A DNA stretch of 64,000 nt from Eubacterium aggregans (GTDB taxonomy: Bacteria; Bacillota; Clostridia; Eubacteriales; Eubacteriaceae): the NCBI RefSeq assembly GCF_900107815.1, contig NZ_FNRK01000012.1, positions 33,174 through 97,173 of the forward strand, read 5' to 3'. Position numbers and translations under genes: made by a program. The notes under the pieces are model-generated. The model saw nothing but the letters and a program-made list of their open reading frames with translations. It searched no databases and was not told the DNA's origin. Position 1 is the stretch's first letter. Every line of letters begins with the position of its first letter. Positions 28,562 through 38,025 of the stretch are shown here, one piece after another.

Positions 28562-30310
28562 TTATCTTAAGCGAACACGGCCCTGGTATACCATCCCATT
28601 GACAGGATCGACAGAAATAATTTTACCATGTTTCAGGACCTCACGAGCCTTATGGACATCCAGAATTACGGGAATATCGTATTGTTTAGACACATGGGCG
28701 GCTTCTGACTCTAACCCAGTTTCTTCTGTGATGATGGCTGCTGCTTTTTCCAGAACACAGAACACATCCGGTGTGACGGATTTAACCACCAAAATATCGC
28801 CTTCGTTAAAATCCTCAGTATTATCGCTGGTAATCAACTTAGCAAAACCAGTCACTGGCTTATCCCCAATGCCAACACCGCTCATCACAGCATTTCCAAC
28901 AGTATGGACCTTAATCATATTGGTGTTGCCCTGGACACCCAAGGGAACCCCTGCTGCTACGACAACGAGATCACCGGTTTTGACGCAGCCCATTTTTTCA
29001 GCGGCATCGACACAGTCCATCACCATGGAATCCGTATCCTTGAATTCCGGGGTATACAAACAGAACACCCCCCAACTTAAACACAGTCGGCGAACAGTCG
29101 TCATTTTATTGCTCACCCCTAAAATATCACATTCCGGACGATATTTAGACAACATCCGCGGGGTGTGTCCAGAGGAGGATGCGGCGATAATGGCTGCGGC
29201 TCCCATATTTGCAGCAATCTGAACGACGGCTTCCCCCACGGCATTGGTCACCGTGAGCTCGCCGTGATCCGGCTTACGGCGATTACGATATTCCTCAGAG
29301 GATTCAATACGCTCAACAATGCTGGCCATGGTCTTAACCGTCTGAACCGGGTAATCCCCAGCCGCGGTTTCACCCGAAAGCATAACGGCATCTGTTCCAT
29401 CAAACACGGCATTGGCCACATCCCCAACTTCCGCACGGGTCGGTCTGGGATTGCGGATCATGGAATCCAGCATCTGGGTCGCGGTGATAACCGGTTTGCC
29501 CAGGAGATTACATTTACGAATGATGCTCTTCTGAACCAGGGGCACCTCTTCTGCAGGGATTTCTACGCCTAAATCCCCACGGGCAACCATGATACCGTCG
29601 GACACGGCCAGGATCCGGTCAATTTTTTCGACCCCTTCACGGTTTTCAATTTTAGAAATAATCTGTACATCGCCGCCGCCATTATTATCTAACACCTTAC
29701 GGATGGCAATGACATCCTGGGGTTTTCGTACGAAAGAAGCCGCTACAAAATCGATTCCCTGGCTGATTCCAAAGAGAAGATCGCCTTCATCCTTCGCGGT
29801 CAGGCCCGGTAAATTAATGGAAACATTGGGAACATTCGCACTTTTTTTGGACCCCAAGACCCCGCCATTATCGATACGACAGGTGATTTCTGTTCCCTCA
29901 ATCTTTTCAACCGTTAGCGCAATTAGACCATCATCTAAAAGAATGATATTTCCAGGCACCAAATCCTCGGGCAGGCCCGTATAGCTGATGCTCACACGCT
30001 TGGCGTCCCCAGAAATAGTTTCCGTGGTAAGAACAATGGTATTCCCTTCTTCCAGGGTTACTTTTCCGTCTTTTAAATCCCCGGTCCGGATTTCCGGGCC
30101 CTTGGTATCTAACATAATGGCTACGGGGGTATTCTGTGCCGCCCGTGCCGCCTTTAACTTGGCAATCCGCCCCGCATGCTCTTCATGACTGCCATGGGAA
30201 AAATTCAGGCGTGCCACGTTCATGCCATTGGCAATGAGTTCTTCCATAATCTCCTGGGTGTTGGATGCCGGTCCCAGGGTACAAACCATTTTCGTTTTTT
30301 TAAGCTTCAT
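28562..30310 (-). CDS. pyk: Pyruvate kinase with C-terminal PEP-utilising domain
   Basis: Converts PEP and ADP to pyruvate and ATP. The 582 residues exceed the 470 of the basic enzyme because of the extra C-terminal phosphohistidine-like domain common in Firmicutes (about 480-582, including ETGLESEAAHVSKQYDIPV). Catalytic segments include ARLNFSHGSHE near 33, MLDTKGPEIRTG near 66, IISKIENREGVE near 218 and MVARGDLGVEIP near 241. It is the last gene of the dnaE-pfkA-pyk run, with pfkA 20 bp upstream. Confidence 0.97.
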   Translation of the reverse strand: MKLKKTKMVCTLGPASNTQEIMEELIANGMNVARLNFSHGSHEEHAGRIAKLKAARAAQNTPVAIMLDTKGPEIRTGDLKDGKVTLEEGNTIVLTTETISGDAKRVSISYTGLPEDLVPGNIILLDDGLIALTVEKIEGTEITCRIDNGGVLGSKKSANVPNVSINLPGLTAKDEGDLLFGISQGIDFVAASFVRKPQDVIAIRKVLDNNGGGDVQIISKIENREGVEKIDRILAVSDGIMVARGDLGVEIPAEEVPLVQKSIIRKCNLLGKPVITATQMLDSMIRNPRPTRAEVGDVANAVFDGTDAVMLSGETAAGDYPVQTVKTMASIVERIESSEEYRNRRKPDHGELTVTNAVGEAVVQIAANMGAAAIIAASSSGHTPRMLSKYRPECDILGVSNKMTTVRRLCLSWGVFCLYTPEFKDTDSMVMDCVDAAEKMGCVKTGDLVVVAAGVPLGVQGNTNMIKVHTVGNAVMSGVGIGDKPVTGFAKLITSDNTEDFNEGDILVVKSVTPDVFCVLEKAAAIITEETGLESEAAHVSKQYDIPVILDVHKAREVLKHGKIISVDPVNGMVYQGRVRLR

Positions 30311-30331
30311 TTTGCCCTCCTAATAATCCAA

Positions 30332-31288
30332 TTAAATGGATAGAATCTTGGAAATATGATAAAGTTCTTCGTTAAATTTTTTCGGTGTTTTAAGGGCTTC
30401 TTCCAAAGGAACCATGAGATATTCACCCTTACGCTGGACCACTACATTGCCAGTCTGACCATTTACGATGGATTCTACGGCCTTATAGCCCATGTAGCTT
30501 GCCAGATTACGATCGAAGTGGGACGGAGCGCCGCCTCGCTGGATATAGCCGAGATTCGTCCCTTTAGTGGTCACCTGGGTCAGCTCTTCAATCTTTTTGC
30601 AATAATCCCGATAGCCGCCACACCCCTCTGCCAGCATAACGATGCTATGGAGCTTGCCACGATCCTTACCTACCAGCAGGCGATCACAGATTTCTTCCAG
30701 ATCCGTTGGGATTTCAGGCACAATGAGCGCTTCGGCACCGACAGAAAAGCCTGCATATAGTGCAATATCACCACAGGTCCGTCCCATGACCTGGACAACG
30801 TTAATGCGATTATGGGAAAAAGTGGTATCCCGAATTTTTCCAATGGCATCAATGGCCGTGGTCACTGCCGTATCAAACCCGACCGTAAAATCTGAGGCCC
30901 CAAAGTCATTATCGATGGTCCCGGGAATACCAACCACACTCACACCCAGGCGTTTCAGGCACAGTGCACCATTTAAACTGCCATCTCCACCAATAACAAT
31001 AAGATGATCAATTCCAAATTCCCGGAGAACCTCCGCTGCCCGTTTTTGTCCCGCTTCTGTGGGGAAAAATTCGCTTCTGGATGTCCGCAGGATCGTGCCA
31101 CCCTTTTGTAGGATATCGGCAACCGAATAAACATTCATGGGCGTAATATCCTTATCCAAAAGCCCTGCATAACCACGATTAATGCCGTACACATCAATTT
31201 TATGGTAAATCGCAGTCCGAACCACTGCCCGAATGGCTGCATTCATCCCTGGGGCATCGCCACCACTTGTTAAGATACCGATTCTCAT
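30332..31288 (-). CDS. pfkA: ATP-dependent 6-phosphofructokinase
   Basis: Phosphorylates fructose 6-phosphate, the committed step of glycolysis. 318 residues, typical for the bacterial allosteric enzyme. GILTSGGDAPGMNAAI opens the ATP site, IGGDGS (about 100-105) is the ATP-type signature and GIPGTIDND (about 123-131) holds the catalytic Asp. ATG at 31288 lies in the junction with the dnaE stop and uses a GTGGAGG site within dnaE, so the genes are coupled. Confidence 0.97.
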   Translation of the reverse strand: MRIGILTSGGDAPGMNAAIRAVVRTAIYHKIDVYGINRGYAGLLDKDITPMNVYSVADILQKGGTILRTSRSEFFPTEAGQKRAAEVLREFGIDHLIVIGGDGSLNGALCLKRLGVSVVGIPGTIDNDFGASDFTVGFDTAVTTAIDAIGKIRDTTFSHNRINVVQVMGRTCGDIALYAGFSVGAEALIVPEIPTDLEEICDRLLVGKDRGKLHSIVMLAEGCGGYRDYCKKIEELTQVTTKGTNLGYIQRGGAPSHFDRNLASYMGYKAVESIVNGQTGNVVVQRKGEYLMVPLEEALKTPKKFNEELYHISKILSI

Positions 31289-31289
31289 T

Positions 31290-34200
31290 CTACTTAACCT
31301 CCACTTTATTCCGGCCCAAGACCCCCTGAAGATCTCGAACCAACTCATCACTGACGGTTACCCACAGGCTTTCATCAGCACCAAAGCGCTTGTTTTCTTC
31401 TTTAAAATATAAAACCACCGGCACACTCCCTGGAAAGCTCCCAAGGATAGGTTTTATTTTTGAAATAAGGGGCTTCTGTGTAAAATCACTAAAGCACAAT
31501 GTCAGCTGCTCCGCTGGCTTTTTAATGTTCATCGGTTTGTAGCCGATTCCGGCTTCCCGAAGGGTCATTCCCTGGTCAAGGGGCATCACTTCATCGCAGA
31601 TGACTGAAACATTCATTTCCTCATTGTAATTAATTTTCCCTCGAATTAAGACCGGTGTATCTGCCTTTAAGAGATGGTGGTAGGACTCATAGGGCCTGGG
31701 AAAAGCCACGACCTCCATGCGTCCGTACAAATCCTCGATGGTGATAAAACCCATGAGTTTACCGGTTTTGGTCATCTGGGATTTAACGCTGTCCACCAAA
31801 CCGCCAATGGTCACGCTGCCGCCATCCCGAATTCCAGTCTCGCACAGCTCCTCATAACTGCCCATCATGGAGGTGTTCAGGTTGGTTTTGCCTGAGAGTA
31901 TCCCTTCAAATTCCTCTAAGGGATGCCCTGAGACGTACAAACCCAACACTTCCTTTTCCTGGGCCAGCTGAATTTCCTTTGGCGCAGGATCCGCCATGGG
32001 GAACCGGTCCTCTTTAAAGGCCTCAATGGCCCCCAAATCCAGCAGGGACACCTGGCCGGACAATCGATCCCGCTTTTCCACCTGGACCTGGGCAATAATC
32101 CCCTCGGCTCCCAGAAGCATCCTGGAACGGGGGAATCCGGTGAAATCAAAGGCTCCCGCCTTAATCAGGCCCTCGATGGTCCGGCGGTTTAACACGCTTA
32201 AATCCACCCGGTCGCAGAAATCCCGAAAGCCCTTAAAGGGACCCTCGGCCTGACGGGCAATCACTATGGATTCCACGGGCTTCGCCCCTAAACCCTTAAT
32301 GGCCCCAAGGCCAAAGGCAATTTTACCCTCCACCACAGAGAATTTGCCAACCCCGACATTGACATCCGGTGGGGCAACGTGGATTCCCATTTTACGGCAG
32401 TCCTCAATATATTTGGATACCTTCTTTTCGTCATCCATGACCGAAGACATTAAGGCCGCCATAAATTCCCTGGGATAATAGCATTTCAGCCAGGCCGTCT
32501 GATAAGCAATGACCGCATAGGCCGCCGCATGGGATTTATTAAAGGCGTACTTGGCAAAATCCTTCATTTCTGCGTAAATCTGTACGGCCACGGCCTCGGG
32601 CACCCCGCGGCTGACGGCGCCGGGTATGATAACATTCCCTGCCTCGTCCCGTTCGCCGTGGATAAAGACCTCACCTTCATGGTCCATAACATCCGTCTTT
32701 TTCTTAGACATAGCCCGACGGACCAGGTCACTGCGGCCCATTGAAAAACCAGCTATATCTCTAAAAATCTGCATGACCTGTTCCTGGTAAACCATACATC
32801 CGTAGGTGACATTGAGGATGGGTTCCAGCAATGGATGGAGGTACTTCACATGGTCTGGATGCTTTTTATTATCGATATACCGTGGAATCTGGTCCATGGG
32901 ACCCGGTCGGTACAATGAGATTCCAGCGATGATATCTTCAAAATTTTCCGGAGCTAATTCCCGCATAAAGGACATCATTCCCCGGCTTTCCAATTGAAAG
33001 ACACCCAGGGTATCCCCCCGGGAAAGCATCTCATAAACCTTGGGGTCATCCATGGACAAATGATCGACATCCACTCGTTCTTTCTGGCTGTGCCAGATAT
33101 TCTCCACGGCATCCCGAATAACCGTCAGGGTTCGCAGCCCAAGGAAATCCATCTTAATCAGTCCCAGGTCCTCCAGCAGTCCCATGGGAAACTGGGTGGT
33201 GATGGCCTCCCCATTTCGGTACAGAGGAACGTATTCCGTCAGGGGGGCATCAGAGATGACCACCCCGGCGGCATGAGTGGAGGCATGGCGGGCAAGGCCT
33301 TCCATAGATTTTGCCATTTCCAGCAAATTCCCCACAGCGCCATCATTCTCCGCCATTTCCTTTAAGGTTGGGTTCTCCTCCATGGCCCCTTCAATGGACA
33401 CATTCTGGCCAACGTGGATGGGAATCTCCTTGGCCACCTTATCCACTGCGGCGTAGGGCATCCCCAAAGCCCGGCCCACATCCCGCACAGCCCCCCGGGC
33501 CGCCATGGTTCCAAAGGTAATAATCTGGGCAACCCGATCCTCCCCGTATTTATGGATGACGTAATCGATGACCTCCTGGCGGCGCTCATAACAAAAATCA
33601 CAGTCGATATCCGGCATAGTCACCCGCTCTGGGTTTAGGAAGCGTTCAAAGAGGAGATTGTACTTAATGGGGTCTAAGGTGGTAATATCCAAGGCGTAGG
33701 ACACCAGACTGCCTGCCGCTGACCCTCGCCCTGGCCCTACCATAATATCATGATCCTTGGCGTACTTAATGAAATCCCATACCACGAGGAAGTAATTATC
33801 AAAGCCCATGGTCTGAATAATATCCAGCTCATAATCCAATCGTTCCTGAATCTCTGGTGTAATCTGTTCATAACGCTCAGCAATCCCCTGCTCACACAGC
33901 ATCCGGATATACTCACCAGGGGTCTCTACGCCCTGGGGCAATTCAAACTCTGGCAAATGGGCGGATTCCAGGTCAAAGGTGACCTCGCAGCGTTGGGCGA
34001 TGCGGTGGCTGTTTTCAATGGCTTCCGGTAAATCCGGAAATTGTCCGGCCATTTCCTCGGGTGATTTTAAATAAAAGCCATCCCCGGGAAAGCGCATTCG
34101 GTTTTCATCCTCCACATTAGTGGCGGTCTGGATGCACAGCAGCACATCGTGGGCCTTGGCATCGGAGCGACGGACATAATGGGCATCGTTGGTGGCGACC

Positions 34201-34805
34201 AAAGGAATATCATACTTTTTTGAAAATGCCCTTAAGCCTTCGTTGGCTTTAGCCTCCTGCTGCATCCGGTGATCCTGGATTTCCAGATAGAAATGATCCT
34301 TTCCGAAAATGTCCTGATACAGCTCACAGCACGTTGCTGCTTTTTCGGGCTGATCCTGGATGATAAAACGCGGAATTTCCCCGGCGATGCAGGCCGACAG
34401 GCAGATAATGCCCTCGTGGTGGGCCTTTAAAATATCGTGGTCCACCCGGGGCTTATAGTAAAAGCCATCCACAAAACCTTTGGAGACAATTTTACATAAA
34501 TTTTTATAACCCGTGTTGTTCTCAGCCAGCAGCACCAGATGATAGGGGTTATTATCGATACCACTTTCCTTTTGTGTTAAGCCCCGGGGTGCGACATAGA
34601 CTTCACAGCCAATAATGGGTTTGATGCCCTGGGCCAGGCATTCCTTATAGAATTCCACTGCGCCAAAAAGAACCCCATGGTCCGTCAGCGCCAGGCTATC
34701 CATTCCCAATTCCACAGCGTAGCCCACTAAATCCTTTATCCGTCCGAAGCCGTCAAGCAAGCTATACTCACTATGAACATGCAGGTGGGTAAATGGTCGA
34801 TCCAT
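31290..34805 (-). CDS. dnaE: DNA polymerase III alpha subunit DnaE
   Basis: Replicative-type polymerase of the C family, 1171 residues, DnaE form rather than the PolC of Firmicutes leading-strand synthesis. PHP domain at the start (HLHVHSEYSLLDGF), palm with MPDIDCDFCYERR near 400 and GPGRGSAAGSLVSYAL near 370, thumb/fingers with YRPGPMDQIPRYI, helix-hairpin-helix near 830-900 and an OB-fold tRNA_anti domain near 1000-1075. It begins the dnaE-pfkA-pyk operon seen in many Firmicutes. Confidence 0.97.
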   Translation of the reverse strand: MDRPFTHLHVHSEYSLLDGFGRIKDLVGYAVELGMDSLALTDHGVLFGAVEFYKECLAQGIKPIIGCEVYVAPRGLTQKESGIDNNPYHLVLLAENNTGYKNLCKIVSKGFVDGFYYKPRVDHDILKAHHEGIICLSACIAGEIPRFIIQDQPEKAATCCELYQDIFGKDHFYLEIQDHRMQQEAKANEGLRAFSKKYDIPLVATNDAHYVRRSDAKAHDVLLCIQTATNVEDENRMRFPGDGFYLKSPEEMAGQFPDLPEAIENSHRIAQRCEVTFDLESAHLPEFELPQGVETPGEYIRMLCEQGIAERYEQITPEIQERLDYELDIIQTMGFDNYFLVVWDFIKYAKDHDIMVGPGRGSAAGSLVSYALDITTLDPIKYNLLFERFLNPERVTMPDIDCDFCYERRQEVIDYVIHKYGEDRVAQIITFGTMAARGAVRDVGRALGMPYAAVDKVAKEIPIHVGQNVSIEGAMEENPTLKEMAENDGAVGNLLEMAKSMEGLARHASTHAAGVVISDAPLTEYVPLYRNGEAITTQFPMGLLEDLGLIKMDFLGLRTLTVIRDAVENIWHSQKERVDVDHLSMDDPKVYEMLSRGDTLGVFQLESRGMMSFMRELAPENFEDIIAGISLYRPGPMDQIPRYIDNKKHPDHVKYLHPLLEPILNVTYGCMVYQEQVMQIFRDIAGFSMGRSDLVRRAMSKKKTDVMDHEGEVFIHGERDEAGNVIIPGAVSRGVPEAVAVQIYAEMKDFAKYAFNKSHAAAYAVIAYQTAWLKCYYPREFMAALMSSVMDDEKKVSKYIEDCRKMGIHVAPPDVNVGVGKFSVVEGKIAFGLGAIKGLGAKPVESIVIARQAEGPFKGFRDFCDRVDLSVLNRRTIEGLIKAGAFDFTGFPRSRMLLGAEGIIAQVQVEKRDRLSGQVSLLDLGAIEAFKEDRFPMADPAPKEIQLAQEKEVLGLYVSGHPLEEFEGILSGKTNLNTSMMGSYEELCETGIRDGGSVTIGGLVDSVKSQMTKTGKLMGFITIEDLYGRMEVVAFPRPYESYHHLLKADTPVLIRGKINYNEEMNVSVICDEVMPLDQGMTLREAGIGYKPMNIKKPAEQLTLCFSDFTQKPLISKIKPILGSFPGSVPVVLYFKEENKRFGADESLWVTVSDELVRDLQGVLGRNKVEVK

Positions 34806-34835
34806 GGTTTCCTCCTATCACAAAATTTTACCTTC

Positions 34836-34863
34836 ATTATAACATAATTTTCCACTTTTGCAA
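34836..34863 (-). promoter_or_regulatory. dnaE operon promoter, with adjacent small palindrome
   Basis: TTGCAA (34863-34858) and TATAAT (34841-34836) with a 16-bp spacer, 30 bp upstream of dnaE. Immediately upstream is a perfect short palindrome, CTTGTCC-TGGT-GGGACAAG (about 34866-34885), which could be a regulator site. The remainder of the 34.8-35.0 kb gap holds no coding frame I would accept. Confidence 0.68.
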
Positions 34864-35021
34864 GTACTTGTCCCACCAGGACAAGACTGTTCCCTATTTT
34901 TTACACTAACTTTACAGTATTGTAATTTTATACATTCTATCTTAATTCCTTCCCGTCCAACTTTCATAAAAATCACTTTGAAGCACAATACCATTGTAAC
35001 AAACATCCAATCAACATCCTG

Positions 35022-35050
35022 TTGACATCGTATTCTTAGGGAACTATAAT
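35022..35050 (+). promoter_or_regulatory. Consensus promoter of a candidate small RNA
   Basis: Perfect TTGACA (35022-35027), 17-bp spacer, perfect TATAAT (35045-35050) on the plus strand. The nearest plus-strand gene is 870 bp away and a terminator lies only 40 bp downstream. Confidence 0.85.
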
Positions 35051-35056
35051 AATCCT

Positions 35057-35127
35057 AGATGCTATTGGCTAAAATAGGGTTAAAATAAAAAAGGTGTGAC
35101 CCTCTCCGTCGGTCACACCTTTTTTAT
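35057..35127 (+). ncRNA. Candidate ~70-nt small RNA
   Basis: The perfect promoter at 35022-35050 would start a transcript near 35057 that ends at the hairpin 35087-35127 (AAGGTGTGACC/GGTCACACCTT plus T run). The RNA would be about 70 nt with a 30-nt single-stranded A/T-rich 5' part. It contains one nine-codon frame without a ribosome site. No known RNA family is recognised. The hairpin also works as terminator for tetR on the other strand, so the transcript overlaps the tetR mRNA end. Confidence 0.5.
35087..35127 (-). terminator. Bidirectional terminator at the tetR 3' end
   Basis: A 14-bp stem with A run on one side and T run on the other, 12 nt past the tetR stop. It can end transcription from either strand. 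Confidence 0.85.
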
Positions 35128-35138
35128 TTGATATGGAC

Positions 35139-35717
35139 TTATGCACTAAGCACATTGACACCCTTGAGAATCATTTCAACGGCCAGCTCAGCCACAGCTT
35201 CTGGCGGTTCTCCCGATCCATTTTCCATCCAACGTTGGAAAAGGCCCAAGCAGCCCGACACCACAAAAGCATAGTAATATTCAAAATTAGGGGTCTTGGC
35301 ATCCTGGTAAGCGTGCATCCAATCATGGATACACCGTTCCTTGACGAGGGCCTTCACCTTTTCCACAAAAACCGGATCGCCATTGGGCCCCATAAGGGCA
35401 ACCGTTAAATCGGAGTTGTCCTTTAAAAAGGTAAAAATTTTAGTCAGCAGAGGCATTGCGTTGGTCTCATCCGCTTCTTCCTCAGTTTCTGCCAGGATTT
35501 GGTTGAACTGAGCGAAGAGCTCATCCTCAATCTGGTACAGCATATCGTAAATATCCCGGTAATGCTGATAAAAGGTCCCTCGGTTAATATCAATCAAATC
35601 AGCGATTTCCCGGACCTTTATTTCCTGGATGGGCTTTTCTTTTAATAATTCCGTTAACGCCTGCCGTAACTGGCGCTTTGTCTTTCGAACTCGACGATCT
35701 TCCTTTTTTTCTGCCAT
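35139..35717 (-). CDS. TetR/AcrR-family repressor of the divergent MMPL operon
   Basis: 192 residues. The N-terminal helix-turn-helix (about 11-60) reads RKTKRQLRQAL...IKVREIADLIDINRGTFYQHYRDIYD, as in TetR proteins of the dihydroxyacetone-kinase-regulator-like subgroup. The C-terminal half is a ligand and dimer domain with no recognised motif. It is transcribed away from the MMPL/heptad-repeat genes, and a palindrome overlaps their promoter, which supports self and neighbour repression. The inducer is unknown. Confidence 0.9.
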   Translation of the reverse strand: MAEKKEDRRVRKTKRQLRQALTELLKEKPIQEIKVREIADLIDINRGTFYQHYRDIYDMLYQIEDELFAQFNQILAETEEEADETNAMPLLTKIFTFLKDNSDLTVALMGPNGDPVFVEKVKALVKERCIHDWMHAYQDAKTPNFEYYYAFVVSGCLGLFQRWMENGSGEPPEAVAELAVEMILKGVNVLSA

Positions 35718-35817
35718 GGATAACTCCTCACACCAACAATTTTCTTTTTTTTGTTCAATATTCTACATTTAACAATCGCACTGTTTATTAACGGACATAT
35801 CTATAATAAACTGTATA

Positions 35818-35857
35818 TTGTATTTTTAACTGAAATCAGTATAATTGAATTCAGTTA
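35818..35857 (+). promoter_or_regulatory. MMPL operon promoter with TetR operator
   Basis: TTGTAT (35818-35823), 16-bp spacer and TATAAT (35840-35845). An inverted repeat TAACTGAA/TTCAGTTA (35827-35834 and 35850-35857) straddles the -10, which is a typical arrangement for a TetR-family operator. Confidence 0.65.
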
Positions 35858-35925
35858 AATAGTCAACACTTATATGGTTATTTGATGATTGACGCTTAAA
35901 TCTCACTTTAGAAAGGACGTAAAGA

Positions 35926-38025
35926 ATGATCAAATTTGGTCGAAAAATCGTAAAGCTCCGGATTCCGATCCTCATCATCGGCATCCTATTGCTCATCCCC
36001 TCTGCCTTTGGATATTTTAACACTCGGATTAACTACGATATCTTAAGTTATCTTCCGGATGATATCGAGACGATTCAGGGACAGGATATCTTAAAGGAAC
36101 AATTTGGTAAGGGGGCCTTCTCCCTTGTTATTTTAGAAGGAATGGAGGATAAGGATGTCGCTTCCCTGGAGGAACGGTTTAAGGACATTGACCATGTTGA
36201 ATCCGTCATCTGGTACGACAGTGTGGCCGATTTATCCATGCCCAAGGAAATGCTCCCCCAAGAGGTCTACGATGCCTTTAATAAAGGGGATTCTACCATG
36301 ATGGCAGTCTTTTTTGATACCGGTACCTCCGAGGATGAAACCATGACTGCTATCACCCAAATGCGCAGCGTGGCTGGAAAGCAATGCTTCATCTCCGGTA
36401 TGTCCGTCATGGTCACGGATTTAAAGGCCCTGTGTGAAGCCGAAGAACCCATCTATGTGGCCATTGCCGTGGTTCTCTCCTGTGTCGTTATGATGCTGTT
36501 TATGGACTCCTGGGTTATCCCCCTGATCTTCCTCTTCAGTATCGGCATGGCTATCGTCTGGAACCTGGGGAGCAACATCTTCCTGGGTGAAATCTCCTTT
36601 ATCACCAAGGCTTTGGCCGCCGTACTCCAGCTGGCTGTCACCATGGATTATTCCATTTTCCTCTGGCACAGCTACGAAGAGCAGCGCGAAAAGTATGCCG
36701 ATAAAAACGAGGCCATGGCCCAGGCCATTGCCATGACCATCACTTCCGTCATCGGCAGCTCCATCACAACGGTGGCTGGTTTCATCGCCCTGTGCTTTAT
36801 GACCTTTACCCTGGGCTTAGATTTAGGGATTGTCATGGCCAAGGGGGTGCTTCTCGGTGTGGTAGGATGTATCACCACCCTGCCAGCACTCATCCTAGTT
36901 TTCGATAAGCCCATTAATAAAACACGGCACCGTAACCTGCTGCCCAATATGAATCGGCTCTCCCATTTCATCACCGGGCATTATCGGCTGTTTATCGCCC
37001 TGTTTCTGATATTGCTTTTCCCCGCTATTTATGGCTACAACCATACCCAAACCTACTACGATTTAGGATCAACCCTTCCCAAGGAGTTAGGCTATTGCGT
37101 GGCCCGGGATAAATTAACTGAAACCTTTGATACTGGGTCCACCCATATGATTCTGGCGGATAAAAACCTTCCGGGAAAAGATACGAAAAATATGATGGAT
37201 GAGATTAAAAAGGTGGATGGGGTGTCCTCGGTTTTAGGGGCGGATTCCCTGCTGGGGCCCACCATTCCCTCCTCAATGATTCCCGATGATGTGAAGGATC
37301 TTCTGGAAAGTGACCAGTATAAGCTCATTGTGATTATGTCTGAATACACCACGGCCACGGATGAGGTCAATGCCCAGGTCGATTCCATTAATACCATCAT
37401 GAAGGGTTACGACAGCAAGGCCCTCCTCATTGGGGAGGCCCCCTGTACCAAGGACCTGATCACCATCACCGACCATGACTTCCAAGTGGTCAGCGCCGTA
37501 TCCATCGTCGCCATCTTCCTGATCATCGCCTTTGTGCTAAAGTCCATCTCCCTCCCGGTCATTTTGGTCAGTGTTATCGAGTTTGCCATCTTTATCAACC
37601 TGGGGCTTCCCTATTATACCGGTGTGACCCTGCCCTTTATCGCCCCCATTTGTATCAGTACCATCCAATTAGGTGCCACTGTGGACTACGCCATTCTGAT
37701 GACCACCCGCTATAAGTTGGAGCGCGCCAGCGGAGAAGATAAACGGACCGCCATTGAGAATGCCCTTAATTATGCCATTCCATCGGTCATCGTTAGTGCC
37801 TTGGGTCTCTTTGCCGCCACCTTTGGTGTCGGGCTTTATTCCGATATCGATATTATTGGTTCACTCTGCAGCCTAATGGCACGGGGGGCACTGATCAGCT
37901 TATTCTGTGTCGTCTTTATCCTACCCTCTCTGTTTATGGTATTCGACAAAATCATCTGTAAAACCTCAAAAGGATTCTTAAGAAAGAAGGAAACGATCCA
38001 TGAAGCAAATCTCATCAATGAATAA
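35926..38025 (+). CDS. MMPL/RND-family transporter
   Basis: 699 residues with two RND repeats: a transmembrane helix, extracytoplasmic loop and five-helix bundle in each half, about 12 helices in total. Asp-Tyr pairs of the proton relay are seen in TMDYSIFLW (about 243) and TVDYAILM (about 586), as in MmpL proteins. Such proteins export lipids, polyketides or drugs. ATG at 35926 follows AAAGGACG. It overlaps the next gene by 26 bp, is divergent from tetR and has a richer GCC/ACC codon choice than the neighbouring genes. Confidence 0.92.
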   Translation: MIKFGRKIVKLRIPILIIGILLLIPSAFGYFNTRINYDILSYLPDDIETIQGQDILKEQFGKGAFSLVILEGMEDKDVASLEERFKDIDHVESVIWYDSVADLSMPKEMLPQEVYDAFNKGDSTMMAVFFDTGTSEDETMTAITQMRSVAGKQCFISGMSVMVTDLKALCEAEEPIYVAIAVVLSCVVMMLFMDSWVIPLIFLFSIGMAIVWNLGSNIFLGEISFITKALAAVLQLAVTMDYSIFLWHSYEEQREKYADKNEAMAQAIAMTITSVIGSSITTVAGFIALCFMTFTLGLDLGIVMAKGVLLGVVGCITTLPALILVFDKPINKTRHRNLLPNMNRLSHFITGHYRLFIALFLILLFPAIYGYNHTQTYYDLGSTLPKELGYCVARDKLTETFDTGSTHMILADKNLPGKDTKNMMDEIKKVDGVSSVLGADSLLGPTIPSSMIPDDVKDLLESDQYKLIVIMSEYTTATDEVNAQVDSINTIMKGYDSKALLIGEAPCTKDLITITDHDFQVVSAVSIVAIFLIIAFVLKSISLPVILVSVIEFAIFINLGLPYYTGVTLPFIAPICISTIQLGATVDYAILMTTRYKLERASGEDKRTAIENALNYAIPSVIVSALGLFAATFGVGLYSDIDIIGSLCSLMARGALISLFCVVFILPSLFMVFDKIICKTSKGFLRKKETIHEANLINE

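Noticed and set aside
34818..35006. Minus-strand frame of 62 codons with several cysteines upstream of dnaE
   Set aside because: No ribosome site, spans the dnaE promoter and a palindrome, and the composition is not protein-like.
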